A stretch of 64,000 bases of DNA from an uncultured Streptomyces sp. (GTDB taxonomy: Bacteria; Actinomycetota; Actinomycetes; Streptomycetales; Streptomycetaceae): positions 1-64,000 of the forward strand of contig NZ_CANLBS010000013.1 of assembly GCF_947488945.1 (NCBI RefSeq), given 5' to 3'. Of this stretch, positions 52,551-61,684 are shown in pieces. The notes below the pieces were generated by a model. It was not told where the DNA came from, did no database searches, and saw only the letters and a program-made list of their open reading frames with translations. Position numbers and translations under genes: made by a program. Numbering within the stretch: position 1 is the first letter of the stretch; the number at the start of each line of letters is the position of its first letter.

Positions 52551-52787
52551 GGATCCAGCCTGCCCGGCGAACCCGGATCGACGCGCGACCGGTGGAGGGC
52601 GGGCATCCGGGCGGGGCGGGCGAGGTCGCGGGCCGCCAGGGCGGCGGCGCGGGCAGGTGGCGGGGCCGGGGGTGCGGGCTCCGGGGAGGCCGGGATTCCG
52701 GGACGGGGGGCGGTCGGGAGGCCGGGCGCAACAAACCCTGTGCAGTCTCTTGTCACCCCTCCCCGGCAGCCCTACAGTCCCGACGGA

Positions 52788-52801
52788 TGGGAGCGCTCCC
52801 A
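52788..52801 (+). promoter_or_regulatory. CebR box
   Basis: TGGGAGCGCTCCCA is a perfect 14-bp palindrome identical to the CebR operator of streptomycetes. It lies 42 bases upstream of the cellulase ATG and should make the gene inducible by cello-oligosaccharides. Confidence 0.9.
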
Positions 52802-52843
52802 CGGCGCTCTCCCCCACCTCCCGCACAGGCCCGAAGGGACACG

Positions 52844-53986
52844 ATGCGACACCGTGCACGCACCCTCCTGACAGCTCTTGCGCTGATGCTGGGCACGACC
52901 GCCGCCCTGCTCACCACCACTCCCGCCACCCAGGCCGCGGCTCAGGCCGCCGGCCAGGTCGTCTGCGACCAGTACGGCACCACCACCGTCCAGGGCCGCT
53001 ACACGGCCCAGAACAACCGGTGGGGCACCGCCGCCACGCAGTGCATCGACGTCGGCGACACCGGGTTCACCCTCACCCAGGCCGACGGGGCCGTCTCGAC
53101 GTCCGGCCCGCCGAAGTCGTACCCCTCCATCTTCCTCGGCTGCCACTACACCACCTGCTCGCCGGGGACGAACCTGCCGAAGCGGATCGACACCATCGCC
53201 GCGGTCCCCACCTCGCTCACCTACGGGTACGTCGGCAACGCGACCTACAACGCCTCGTTCGACATCTGGCTCGACCCGCAGCCGAAGACGGACGGGGTCA
53301 ACAAGACGGAGATCATGATCTGGTTCAACCGGGTCGGCTCCATCCAGCCCATCGGACGACCGGTCGGCACCGCCGACGTCGGCGGCCGGTCCTGGGAGGT
53401 GTGGACCGGCAACAACGGCGGCAACGACGTGATCTCCTTCCTGGCCCCGTCGGCCATCCCCAGCTGGTCGTTCGACGTGAAGGACTTCGTGGACCATACG
53501 GTCAGCCGTGGCATGGCCGCCGCGAACTGGTACCTCACGAGCGTGCAGGCGGGCTTCGAGCCGTGGGTGGGCGGCGCGGGTCTCTCGCTCTCCTCCTTCT
53601 CCTCGTCCGTGACGGACGGTCAGGACACCGGCGGCGGTACGGAGACCCCGCCCCCGGGCGGACAGGCCGCCTGCCAGGTCACGTACGCGCCCAACGTGTG
53701 GCCCGGCGGGTTCACCACCAACGTGACCGTCAAGAACACCGGCACCTCGGCGGTCAACGGCTGGGACCTCGCCTTCACCCTGCCTCCGGGCCAGCAGGTG
53801 ACCCAGGCGTGGAACGCGACCGTCAGCCCCGGCAGCGGAGCGGTCACCGCTCGCGGCGCCGCGCACACCGCCGTGATCAGCCCGGGAACCAGCCAGTCCT
53901 TCGGCTTCCAGGGCACCTGGACCGGAGGCGCCTTCACCGAGCCCGCGGGCTTCACGCTCGGCGGCGCCGCCTGCACGGTGGCCTGA
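52844..53986 (+). CDS. GH12 endoglucanase with CBM2
   Basis: The 380-residue secreted enzyme has a signal peptide (residues 1-~34, AASQ-like Ala-rich cleavage region). A GH12 catalytic domain covers ~38-265, with VNKTEIMIWFNRVG holding the nucleophile Glu156. A linker (GGGTETPPPGG) leads to a C-terminal family 2 cellulose-binding module (QVTYAPNVWPGGFTTNVTVK, then GWDLAFTLPPGQQVTQAWN) with the exposed Trp residues. It resembles CelB of Streptomyces lividans. It cuts internal beta-1,4-glucan bonds outside the cell. A CebR box controls it and a hairpin terminator follows. Confidence 0.93.
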   Translation: MRHRARTLLTALALMLGTTAALLTTTPATQAAAQAAGQVVCDQYGTTTVQGRYTAQNNRWGTAATQCIDVGDTGFTLTQADGAVSTSGPPKSYPSIFLGCHYTTCSPGTNLPKRIDTIAAVPTSLTYGYVGNATYNASFDIWLDPQPKTDGVNKTEIMIWFNRVGSIQPIGRPVGTADVGGRSWEVWTGNNGGNDVISFLAPSAIPSWSFDVKDFVDHTVSRGMAAANWYLTSVQAGFEPWVGGAGLSLSSFSSSVTDGQDTGGGTETPPPGGQAACQVTYAPNVWPGGFTTNVTVKNTGTSAVNGWDLAFTLPPGQQVTQAWNATVSPGSGAVTARGAAHTAVISPGTSQSFGFQGTWTGGAFTEPAGFTLGGAACTVA

Positions 53987-54009
53987 CCGGGCACCGCACG
54001 CCGGCACGG

Positions 54010-54040
54010 GCCGCGCCGGGACATCCAACCCCGGCGCGGC
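54010..54040 (+). terminator. Terminator after the GH12 gene
   Basis: An 11-bp inverted repeat (54010-54020 GCCGCGCCGGG with 54030-54040) and a 9-base loop lie 24 bases after the stop. Confidence 0.65.
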
Positions 54041-54194
54041 ACCGTGCGTCCCGGAGCGGCACCGCGCACCCCGGCACCGCCCGCCCCTCCGCGGCCCCGC
54101 ACCACTGCACCCTTGCGGCCTTGCGGCCGTAGTACATGCGCCGCACTACGCGCATCGGCCGGTCGGCCGGGGCTCGGCTTTCTACACTCGCGGG

Positions 54195-54422
54195 ATGGAC
54201 AACAACCACACCTGCACCCAGTGCGGCACGGTCGGCCTGCTGGACGGTTTCCTCGAGGACGCGGGTGAGCATGCACGCGGATACGCGCGCTGGATCGAGG
54301 GAGCCCTGGAGCGGGGGCTGTTCGGGGGCGCCAAGCGGATGGGCCGGCCCCGACGGCAGATAGAGGCGTTCCGCTGCCCGGAGTGCGGGCATCTCGAACT
54401 GTTCGCGACCGGCGAGGTGTAA
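54195..54422 (+). CDS. Small zinc-ribbon protein
   Basis: The 75-residue protein has two Cys pairs, CTQCG near the N-terminus and CPECG near the C-terminus, separated by a helical middle (ARGYARWIEGALERGLFGG). This forms a predicted zinc ribbon. Similar small proteins are conserved in streptomycetes without known function. ATG 54195 is the only sensible start. It stands alone. Confidence 0.75.
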   Translation: MDNNHTCTQCGTVGLLDGFLEDAGEHARGYARWIEGALERGLFGGAKRMGRPRRQIEAFRCPECGHLELFATGEV

Positions 54423-54988
54423 CCGAGCCCGCGGGGCCGTGCACGGCCCACTCCCTCCGCCGTACCCGACCGCCGTCTCTTCCCAAGCCCGTCGCTCCGG
54501 CCACCGCGCCGGGGCGGCGGGCTGTTCGCGCTGCCCCGGCGCGGGGCGGGCCGGCGGGGCCGAGGCGTTCCGGCAGCGGTCTCCCGGCCCTTCGTGGTCC
54601 CGGTGCGGCGGAGTGCCCGGTTTCCGGGCGTCGCGGCTCTCTGACGTGCGACGGTGCCCTTACAGACCCATGTTGCACGTACATCACATGCACATTGCGC
54701 AAGTACTGTTCATCCTGTGGGATTTGTTGTACGTTTCCGGCGCAGCGAGGAGATCGTGCGACGCGGCGCGGCGGGTGACCCCGACCAGGTGAGCCGATGT
54801 CGCCGGGACCATACGGAACCGGCGATTCACCAACAAAGGGTTGACGCAATCGCACCATACGGAGAACGATCCCGCATGCTGCAACTTACGTTCCACGGAG
54901 CATGTATCGGCTTCCAGTCAGGGCCTCGGACGAGCACCCGCGCTGCCACGCCCAGCACCGCTCCCGCCCCGTTCGAGAGGACAGACCC
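54423..54988. other. Promoter region of the sugar ABC operon
   Basis: No gene is seen. TTGCGCAA at 54695-54702 is a perfect 8-bp palindrome of the LacI-operator type, in a locally AT-richer stretch. A ribosome site GAGAGG precedes the permease ATG at 54989. A LacI-type regulator gene is not in the window. Confidence 0.5.
54695..54702 (+). promoter_or_regulatory. Candidate LacI-type operator core
   Basis: TTGCGCAA is the common core of LacI-family operators for sugar import operons. It lies 287 bases upstream of the first permease gene. The distance and shortness keep this tentative. Confidence 0.4.
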
Positions 54989-55915
54989 ATGAGTACGGCC
55001 GCACCTCCCCGGAAGGCCGCCGCACGCCGCGAGCGGGCCGGCGGACGGCTCTCCAACGGCGCGTTCGCACTGCTGCTGACCGCACCCGGCATCGCCCTGT
55101 TCGCGACGATCATCATCTACCCACTGGTGTCGGCCCTGTTCACCGGCTTCTTCAAGCAGGACCTGCGGCTGCCCGGCCGCGAGTTCGTCGGCCTGGAGAA
55201 CTTCGCCTACTGGCTGGACGGTGACTTCCTCACGATCCTGAGGCAGACGCTGGTCTTCACCGTCGGCGCGACCCTCGTCCCCTTCGTGATCGGCTTCGCG
55301 CTGGCCCTGGCACTGAACACCGGCCTCAAGGGCAGCGGCTTCATGCGGGGGCTGTTCCTGTTCCCCTGGGTGATCCCGGGCGTCGTGGTGTCCTTCCTCT
55401 GGATGTGGATCTTCAACGCGAACTACGGGGTCCTGAACGGCGTCCTCATGGAGACCGGGATCATCGACGAGTCCGTCTCCTGGCTCGGCCGCCCCGGCAC
55501 GGCCATGGTCGCCGTCATCGTGACCAAGACCTGGGCGAGCTTCCCCTGGATGATGGTGATGCTCCTCGCCGGTCTGCAGACCGTGCCCAAGGAACTGCAC
55601 GAGGCGGCCTCGATCGACGGCGCGGGCTCGATCCGCCGCTTCCTCTCCGTCACCTGGCCGCAGGTCCGCGGTGTCGCATCGATCGTGCTGCTGCTGGAGT
55701 TCATCTGGAACTTCCAGCACTTCGACACCATCTACGTGCTCACCGGCGGCGGCCCGGCCGGCGCCACCGAGACCTTCGCCACCGCCGTGTACCGCACTGC
55801 CTTCAAGGGCTTCGACATCGGCCGGGCGACCGCGCTGGGCGGCCTGTGGATGCTGCTGCTCCTCCTCCTCGTCGTCGTATACCTCAGGATCACCGAGCGG
55901 AAGGGCGACGCCTGA
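54989..55915 (+). CDS. Sugar ABC transporter permease (MalF type)
   Basis: The 308-residue permease has about six membrane segments, beginning GAFALLLTAPGIALFATIII. The cytoplasmic EAA loop reads ELHEAASIDGAGSIRRFLSV, which contacts the ATPase. It pairs with the next permease in one carbohydrate importer (CUT1 type). The stop overlaps the next ATG by one base (TGATG). No ATPase gene is in the operon; in streptomycetes the shared ATPase MsiK usually serves such systems. Confidence 0.92.
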   Translation: MSTAAPPRKAAARRERAGGRLSNGAFALLLTAPGIALFATIIIYPLVSALFTGFFKQDLRLPGREFVGLENFAYWLDGDFLTILRQTLVFTVGATLVPFVIGFALALALNTGLKGSGFMRGLFLFPWVIPGVVVSFLWMWIFNANYGVLNGVLMETGIIDESVSWLGRPGTAMVAVIVTKTWASFPWMMVMLLAGLQTVPKELHEAASIDGAGSIRRFLSVTWPQVRGVASIVLLLEFIWNFQHFDTIYVLTGGGPAGATETFATAVYRTAFKGFDIGRATALGGLWMLLLLLLVVVYLRITERKGDA

Positions 55916-56835
55916 TGACCACCACCACCTCCACCCCGCTGCACGGCACCGAGCGGCTGAAGACGTCCGCGACGCCCACCGCGCGCACCGGGCGGCGACG
56001 GATGCGCAAGGACGTGCTCCGCTCACGGGTCGTCGCCTGGACCGCCGTCCTGGTGATCGGAGCCTTCGGCCTCCTGCCGGTGTACTGGCTGCTGGCCACG
56101 GCGCTCAGCGCCCCCGAGCAGGCGTTCCAGTTCCCGCCCAAGCTCGTTCCCACCAGCATCACCTTCAGCAACTTCACCGCGCTGGCCGAGAACGACCAGT
56201 TGATCACGTACCTGGTCAACTCGCTGGTCGTGGCCTCGATCACGGCCGTGCTGAGCGTGGTCGTCGCGACCTACATGGGCTACTCGTTCTCGAAGTTCCG
56301 CTACCGGGGCCGGCGTTCCCTGATGCACATGGTGCTGGCTTCGCAGATGTTCCCCCAGGCGCTGCTGCTGGTGACGCTGTACGCGGTGTTCTCCAGCTTC
56401 GGTCTGCTGAACACGTACACCGCGCTGGTGCTGTCCTTCACCACGTTCACGATGCCGCTGTGCGTCTGGATGCTGAAGGGCATCTTCGACACCATCCCGG
56501 ACGCCCTGCTGGAGGCCGCGTCCATCGACGGCGCGTCCCGCTGGCGGACGCTGCACTCGATCGTGGCGCCGCTGGCCGCGCCCGGCATGGTGGCCGCCGG
56601 ACTGTTCGCGTTCGTCCGCGGCTGGAACGACTTCATCTTCGCGGTGACGCTGGCCGACAAGGAGAAGCAGACGCTTCCGCCCGGTCTGGTCTCCACCTAC
56701 ATCGGGGAGTTCCAGGCCGCCTGGCCGGAGCTGATGGCGGCTTCGCTCGTCGTGTCCGTTCCGGTGGTCGTGGCCTTCATGTTCCTGCAGCGCTACCTCG
56801 TCGGCGGGATGACCGCCGGTTCGGTCAAGAGCTGA
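55915..56835 (+). CDS. Sugar ABC transporter permease (MalG type)
   Basis: The 306-residue permease has about six membrane segments (VVAWTAVLVIGAFGLLPVYW first). The EAA loop reads ALLEAASIDGASRWRTLHSI. It completes the heterodimeric channel with the preceding gene. A 56-base gap leads to the binding-protein gene. The order permease, permease, binding protein is less common than binding protein first. Confidence 0.92.
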   Translation: MTTTTSTPLHGTERLKTSATPTARTGRRRMRKDVLRSRVVAWTAVLVIGAFGLLPVYWLLATALSAPEQAFQFPPKLVPTSITFSNFTALAENDQLITYLVNSLVVASITAVLSVVVATYMGYSFSKFRYRGRRSLMHMVLASQMFPQALLLVTLYAVFSSFGLLNTYTALVLSFTTFTMPLCVWMLKGIFDTIPDALLEAASIDGASRWRTLHSIVAPLAAPGMVAAGLFAFVRGWNDFIFAVTLADKEKQTLPPGLVSTYIGEFQAAWPELMAASLVVSVPVVVAFMFLQRYLVGGMTAGSVKS

Positions 56836-56891
56836 TCCCGCTCCCGCCCCCACACACCTTCCCCTTCCGCCCAACTCCCCAGGGAGACACC

Positions 56892-58193
56892 ATGACCACC
56901 TCTGGCATCAGCCGGCGCGGCGCGCTGCGCATGTTCGGCCTCGGCGCGCTCGGCGTCGCCGGCACCGGTGTGCTGGCCGCCTGCGCCCCCTCCGGTCCCG
57001 CCTCCTCGTCCAACGGGGGCGACACGAAGACCAAGAACTTCGACTTCACCTCGTGGTCGCTGAACGAGGAGACCGCGAAGCCGTCGATCGAGAAGATCAT
57101 CGCCGCGTGGGAGAAGGCCCAGGGGTCGAAGATCCGCGCGGTCTCGTACCCGTACAACGAGTACCTGAGCCAGCTCACCCTCAAGCTCGGCGGCGGGGAG
57201 ACGACCGGCGCGATACACCTGGACATCGCCTGGCTCGCCGCCGTGGCGCAGATGGGGAAGCTCGCCGACCTGGCGCCGGTGGCGCCCAAGGGCGGTTACA
57301 CGGACGTCGCGCTGAAGAGCGGTGTGTACGACGGCAAGCAGTACGGGCTGCCGTGGAACACCGGCTCGATCGGTGTGATCGCCAACGCCAAGCTGCTGAA
57401 GAAGGCCGGGATCGAGAAGCACCCCACCACGGTGGAGGAGTTCGAGGCCGCGCTGCGCGAGCTGAAGGGGCTCGGCGGCGGGGTGGTGCCGTACGCCGCG
57501 GCCACGAAGGTGGCGCAGCTGAAGGACATCTTCCCGTGGATGCAGACGTTCGGCTGCACGCTGATGGACGGCGACAAGGTGACCATCGGCGACGACGCCT
57601 CCGTCGACGCGGTGACCTGGTACAAGAAGCTGCACGACGCGAAGCTGATCGCCGCGGACGTGGACCGTTTCGACGCGCGGGCCCTGTTCGGTCAGGGCAA
57701 GGCGGCGTTCTACGACGACGCGATCATCGGCAAGGGCGTGACCTCGGCGCAGTCCTCCGACAAGACGCTCGCCGACGCGATGCAGCCGATGCAGCGCCCG
57801 GTCCTGAAGGCCGGCGACACGCCGCAGGCGCTCCTGTGGGGCGGTGTGATCGCGATCGTCAACGGCAAGGGTCAGGACGCGGCGACGGAGTTCGCCCTGC
57901 ACACCACCTCCGACCTCGCCACCACGTCCGAGTACTTCGTCTCGCGGGCCCTGCCGCCGTCGACGACGGCCGGTCTGGCCGATCCGAAGGTCGCCTCGGA
58001 CACCTTCACCACCGAGTGGACCGAGAAGATCACCAAGACGGCGACCGGCAGCCCGTTCTGGCAGTTCGCGCAGAACGCGCAGATCGAGGAGGCCGTGGCC
58101 GAGCAGGTCCAGGCCGTCCTGGTCGGCAAGACGAAGCCGAAGGACGCGATGAAGGCGGCCGGCGAGGAGATCACCGCCCTCATCAAGCGCTGA
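56892..58193 (+). CDS. Sugar-binding lipoprotein of the ABC importer
   Basis: The 433-residue protein has a twin-arginine-like signal (SRRGALRMFGLGALGVAG) and a lipobox LAAC with the lipidated Cys near residue 31. The mature part is a type 1 extracellular solute-binding protein: NFDFTSWSLNEETAKPSIEK, GLPWNTGSIGVIANAKLLKK and FGQGKAAFYDDAIIGKG. It captures a carbohydrate at the cell surface and hands it to the permeases. The BNR-repeat protein encoded next is its likely source of substrate. Confidence 0.92.
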   Translation: MTTSGISRRGALRMFGLGALGVAGTGVLAACAPSGPASSSNGGDTKTKNFDFTSWSLNEETAKPSIEKIIAAWEKAQGSKIRAVSYPYNEYLSQLTLKLGGGETTGAIHLDIAWLAAVAQMGKLADLAPVAPKGGYTDVALKSGVYDGKQYGLPWNTGSIGVIANAKLLKKAGIEKHPTTVEEFEAALRELKGLGGGVVPYAAATKVAQLKDIFPWMQTFGCTLMDGDKVTIGDDASVDAVTWYKKLHDAKLIAADVDRFDARALFGQGKAAFYDDAIIGKGVTSAQSSDKTLADAMQPMQRPVLKAGDTPQALLWGGVIAIVNGKGQDAATEFALHTTSDLATTSEYFVSRALPPSTTAGLADPKVASDTFTTEWTEKITKTATGSPFWQFAQNAQIEEAVAEQVQAVLVGKTKPKDAMKAAGEEITALIKR

Positions 58194-58361
58194 CCGCAGG
58201 GCGCGCCCGCACGGGCTCGCCCTCCGGCCCTCCGGGGCGCCCGGTGGTGACGCCGCCGGGGCCCCGGCCCCCGCCCCTCCCGGGCTCCCGCACGGCACCG
58301 GCCCGGTGTGCGGCGTTCTCCGTTCCTCCCGCGCCACCCCCCGCCCACGAAGGAGTTCACC

Positions 58362-59666
58362 TTGCGACGTCCCTCGGTTCGCGCGTACGCCGCCTCGGCC
58401 GCGGCCCTGGCCGCCCTGCTCAGCCCGCTGCCCGCCGCCCGGGCCGACAGCGCCCCCCGTGCCGCGGTCGCGGCGACGGTCGTGGAGAAGGTCCCGTACG
58501 CGATGGACTCCTCCAACCAGGCCGCGTGGTGGACGCCCGCCGCCACGTACAAGGGCCGGGGCCAGTACACGTACTTCGCGTTCAACGAGCCGGGCTCCAC
58601 GGCGGCGACGCACCGCCCGGCCATCGCGCGGCGCGACCCTGACGGTGTGTGGAGCCGGCTGCCGCTGCTGAACGCCGACGGGCGGCAGGCGGAGTTCGCG
58701 GACGACAACGGTCACAACCAGCCGTCCGTCGCCCGTGACGGCAGCGGTCGTCTGCACGTGTTCACGTCCATGCACGCCAACCCCTGGCGCTACTACCGCA
58801 CCGAGGCGCCCGGCGGGAGCGTCACCGACCACGCGGCGGAGCTGCCCGACCAGGGCCAGGCCATCACCTATCCGGTGCTGACCACCGCTCCCAACGGGGA
58901 CCTGTACCTGGCCGCCCGTGTCGGCGCCGGCAACGACCAGCGCCCCGGCAAGCTCTACCGCTGGGACAACGCCGCCTCCCGGTGGAGCGTCGTCGCGACG
59001 TTCGCCACCGCGCTGAACCGCTCGGTGTACCCGGACGACCTGACGGTGGACTCCGCCGGGCGCGTGCATCTGCTGTACGAGTGGGCCAAGGCGCCGGCCA
59101 CCGCGTTCCGCCACCAGCTCTCCTACCTGCGGTACGACCCGGCGACCGGCGCGTTCACGGACAGTTCCGGCGCGTCCGTCACCGCCCCGGTGACGCCCGC
59201 GACGTCCGACGTGATCCAGGACCTCACCGCGGGTGAGGAGTGGAGCATCGACAACGCCTACACCGGACCGGCGGTGCAGAGCGCGAAGCTGACCCTCGAC
59301 GACGGCTCCGTGCCCAAAGTCGCCTACCGCTACCGTTCCGCCGACAGTGGTGGGAACTTCCGGGTGTACTACGCCTATCCGAGCGGCGGAGGCTGGGCCC
59401 GCCAGACGGTGTACAGCGGCGGCCAGACCACTGCCGCCCTCGGTCTCACCTGGAACGCGACGGACGCGAAGCGGGTGTACTACGTGACGTCGACGGGCAC
59501 GGAGCGGGTCTTCGCCGCGACCGAGTCGGCCGGTGCGTGGAGTGCGGTGGCCGCAGCTCCCGGGGTGGCCGCGGACCGGCTGGCGGTGCGGCGCGACTCG
59601 GACGGCAACGACGTGCTGTACCTCGCCGACACCGCGCACAACGCGCTGTACTACGGGCTGCGCTGA
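58362..59666 (+). CDS. Secreted BNR-repeat protein (candidate polysaccharide lyase)
   Basis: The 434-residue protein has a signal peptide (AAALAALLSPLPAARADS, cleavage near residue 28). A seven-bladed-propeller-like BNR_4 domain follows: YFAFNEPGSTAATHRPAIAR, HNQPSVARDGSGRLHVFTSM, TYPVLTTAPNGDLYLAARVG and LYEWAKAPATAFRHQLSYLR. The BNR_4 fold includes ulvan and related polysaccharide lyases (PL24/PL25 type). TTG 58362 is chosen with AAGGAG 6 bases upstream. Following the sugar importer, it probably cleaves a polysaccharide whose oligomers are imported. The exact substrate is unknown. Confidence 0.8.
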   Translation: MRRPSVRAYAASAAALAALLSPLPAARADSAPRAAVAATVVEKVPYAMDSSNQAAWWTPAATYKGRGQYTYFAFNEPGSTAATHRPAIARRDPDGVWSRLPLLNADGRQAEFADDNGHNQPSVARDGSGRLHVFTSMHANPWRYYRTEAPGGSVTDHAAELPDQGQAITYPVLTTAPNGDLYLAARVGAGNDQRPGKLYRWDNAASRWSVVATFATALNRSVYPDDLTVDSAGRVHLLYEWAKAPATAFRHQLSYLRYDPATGAFTDSSGASVTAPVTPATSDVIQDLTAGEEWSIDNAYTGPAVQSAKLTLDDGSVPKVAYRYRSADSGGNFRVYYAYPSGGGWARQTVYSGGQTTAALGLTWNATDAKRVYYVTSTGTERVFAATESAGAWSAVAAAPGVAADRLAVRRDSDGNDVLYLADTAHNALYYGLR

Positions 59667-59689
59667 CACCCGGCCCCCGGTTCCCACGG

Positions 59690-59723
59690 CTGCCCCGGCC
59701 GGTCCTCGGACCGGCCGGGGCAG
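59690..59723 (+). terminator. Terminator after the sugar/BNR operon
   Basis: A perfect 16-bp inverted repeat (59690-59705 with 59708-59723) with a 2-base loop lies 23 bases after the BNR stop. Confidence 0.8.
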
Positions 59724-59912
59724 GTCGCGTCCGGCGCGCCGGACGGACCGCGGACGCGGCCCGTGCGCGTCCGCGGGGGACGGTGACGAGCGGTCCACAG
59801 TCGTGTCCCGATCATGTACCGGCCGGCCGGCGGCCGGGGGGCGCCGTCTAGCCTGACGGCGCTGCGGACGTCCGACCGGTGTCGTCGCGGCACGACGGGA
59901 GCGGGGGCACGG

Positions 59913-61166
59913 ATGACGGGCGGGGACATGGGCGCGGTGGCGGGCGGCGGCCGGGCGGTGTCGCGGAGACGGCTGCTGCGGATGGCGGGCGCCGGTACGG
60001 TGCTGGCCGCCATCGGCGCCGGGGGCGCGGCGTGCGGGCCCAAGGAGCCGGTGCCACCCGCGTCGGGCGGCGCCTCGGGCCACGCCGGCGACGAGAACGC
60101 CGGCGCCTTCACCACTCCCCCGCCGGGCACCGCGCCCGAGCCGCTGTGGCGGGCGTCGACGTCCCACGACAATCTGGGCGGGCTGCTGGCCCTCGCCGTC
60201 GTCGGGGACGTCGTGCTGGTGTCCGGCGACCCGCTGGTGGGCCGGGACGTCGTCACGGGCGAGGAGAAGTGGTCGCGGGCCGGCATCACCACGCCCGGCG
60301 CCCGGCTGATTCTCGGCGGTGGGACGCTGTACCTCTCCAGCGCGCAGTACGACGGTGACGTCGTGGGCATCGCGCCCGCCACCGGTGAGGAGACCTGGCG
60401 CAGCCGGCTGGGCGACGCCTATCAGCAGCCCCGGCCGATCGCGGCCGACGACCGGCGGGTGTACGTGCTGGCCGGGGTGCTGGAGAAGGACTTCTCGACG
60501 CCGACCAACGTCATCGCCGCGATCGACACCGCCACGGGCGAGGTGGTCTGGCAGGAGAAGCGCGACGCGGGCACGGAGGAGTACGGCATCACCGCGTCGG
60601 TCGTCGGCGACCGGCTGGTGTACACCGACTACCGGAAGAACGTGACGGTCCGGGAGACGGCTTCGGGCCGGCAGGTGTGGACGAAGAAGATCGGCAAGTC
60701 CAACTACCGGCGCTTCGCCACCCACGAGGATCTGGTCGTGGTGGCCGACGGGCAGCGGCTGCGCGCCTTCGGACTGGCCGCGGGCGAGGAGCGGTGGTCG
60801 CTGGCGACGGAACGGTTCAGCCTGTTCAAGGACCCGCAGGTGCTGGGCGGCGTCCTCTACGCCTCGGACAGCGTGCGCGGTCTGTGGGCGGTGGACCCGG
60901 GGACCGGGAAGCGGATCTGGCACAACGGGGACCTGCTGGACTCGGCGGCGCAGGCGTGGCAGTTCGCCCTGGTGGGCGGCACCCTGTACGGCGCGACCGA
61001 GTTCGACGCGGACGGCGGTGTGCACGCGTTCGAGGCGTCGACGGGGAAGCTGCGCTGGACGTACAACGACGGGAGCGGTGACATCCAGCAGTGGTACGCG
61101 GTGGCGGCGGGCGAGCGGCTCGCGGTGATGCACGGGAAGCGGCTGTACGCGCTGCCCGCGGTGTGA
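59913..61166 (+). CDS. PQQ-binding-like beta-propeller lipoprotein
   Basis: The 417-residue protein has a twin-arginine motif (SRRRLLRMAGAG) and a lipobox-like GGAACG near residue 42. Repeated propeller blades follow: GRDVVTGEEKWSRAG, GIAPATGEETWRSRLGD, AIDTATGEVVWQEK and AVDPGTGKRIWHN. The repeated (D/A)xxTGxxxW pattern marks PQQ-like/BamB-like propellers. It is most likely a surface-attached scaffold or sensor; no PQQ-dependent dehydrogenase residues are obvious. ATG 59913 is chosen because the Tat signal follows it. It converges on the toxin-antitoxin pair. Confidence 0.85.
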   Translation: MTGGDMGAVAGGGRAVSRRRLLRMAGAGTVLAAIGAGGAACGPKEPVPPASGGASGHAGDENAGAFTTPPPGTAPEPLWRASTSHDNLGGLLALAVVGDVVLVSGDPLVGRDVVTGEEKWSRAGITTPGARLILGGGTLYLSSAQYDGDVVGIAPATGEETWRSRLGDAYQQPRPIAADDRRVYVLAGVLEKDFSTPTNVIAAIDTATGEVVWQEKRDAGTEEYGITASVVGDRLVYTDYRKNVTVRETASGRQVWTKKIGKSNYRRFATHEDLVVVADGQRLRAFGLAAGEERWSLATERFSLFKDPQVLGGVLYASDSVRGLWAVDPGTGKRIWHNGDLLDSAAQAWQFALVGGTLYGATEFDADGGVHAFEASTGKLRWTYNDGSGDIQQWYAVAAGERLAVMHGKRLYALPAV

Positions 61167-61184
61167 GCGGGGCGGGGCTTCGGC

Positions 61185-61457
61185 TCACACCTCGATGTAG
61201 GCGACCACCACCACGGTGCGCAGGGCGGTGACGAAGTAGAGGACGCGTACGTTCTCGATCTCGTCGGTGTACTGGCGCAGTTCGGGCCCGGTCGCGTCGC
61301 CGCCGCCGTCGCCGGGGATGGGTTCACCGATCCCGGGGTCGACGGAGAGGGCGACGAGGGTGCGGTCCAGTGCGTGGATCTCGCGTTCGCCGGTGAGTTC
61401 TTCGAGCTGTTTGGCCGCGGAGTCGCTGAACGCGATCCGGGCGCGCCGCACGGGCAT
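61185..61457 (-). CDS. RelE/ParE-like toxin, intact paralogue
   Basis: The 90-residue protein reads RIAFSDSAAKQLEELTGERE, then LDRTLVALSVDPGIGEPIPG and VRVLYFVTALRTVVVVAYIE. The latter strands align with the broken toxin at 2397-2655. ATG 61457 overlaps the antitoxin stop by four bases (ATGA). Toxin and antitoxin genes in this order form a type II module. Ribonuclease or gyrase-directed activity is not proven; a RelE-like role is inferred from size and context. It is convergent with the PQQ-propeller gene. Confidence 0.7.
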   Translation of the reverse strand: MPVRRARIAFSDSAAKQLEELTGEREIHALDRTLVALSVDPGIGEPIPGDGGGDATGPELRQYTDEIENVRVLYFVTALRTVVVVAYIEV

Positions 61458-61684
61458 CAGGCGACGGCCGGGCGGCGGGAGGCGAGGCGGGCGAGGTGCT
61501 GTTCCCTCAGCTCCTCCCACGGGGTGCAGTCCTCCACCGCGGGAAGCCCGTTGGCGGCGATGTCCTCCAGCGCGGCGGCCACCCGGTCGGCGCGTTCGCG
61601 GGTCCGGGCCGCGTAGGCGCGGACCGCTTCGGCGGTCGCGGGCTCCAACTGCTGGCGCGTGGAGGGGGCCTGCTGTTCGCTCAT
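61457..61684 (-). CDS. Antitoxin of the second TA pair
   Basis: The 75-residue protein is helical and acidic/basic (ATAEAVRAYAARTRERADRV, then AALEDIAANGLPA and WEELREQHLARLASR). It matches the antitoxin at 2645-2875 in length and motif order. It should wrap and neutralise the adjacent toxin. The intact pair may be an addiction or stress module. Confidence 0.7.
   Translation of the reverse strand: MSEQQAPSTRQQLEPATAEAVRAYAARTRERADRVAAALEDIAANGLPAVEDCTPWEELREQHLARLASRRPAVA

Noticed and set aside
56793-61133. A 1446-codon open frame on the minus strand across the ABC/BNR/PQQ region
   Set aside because: It is antisense to five well-supported genes with signal peptides and known domains, and its residue composition (Arg, Val, Gly, His) is that of a GC-rich shadow.
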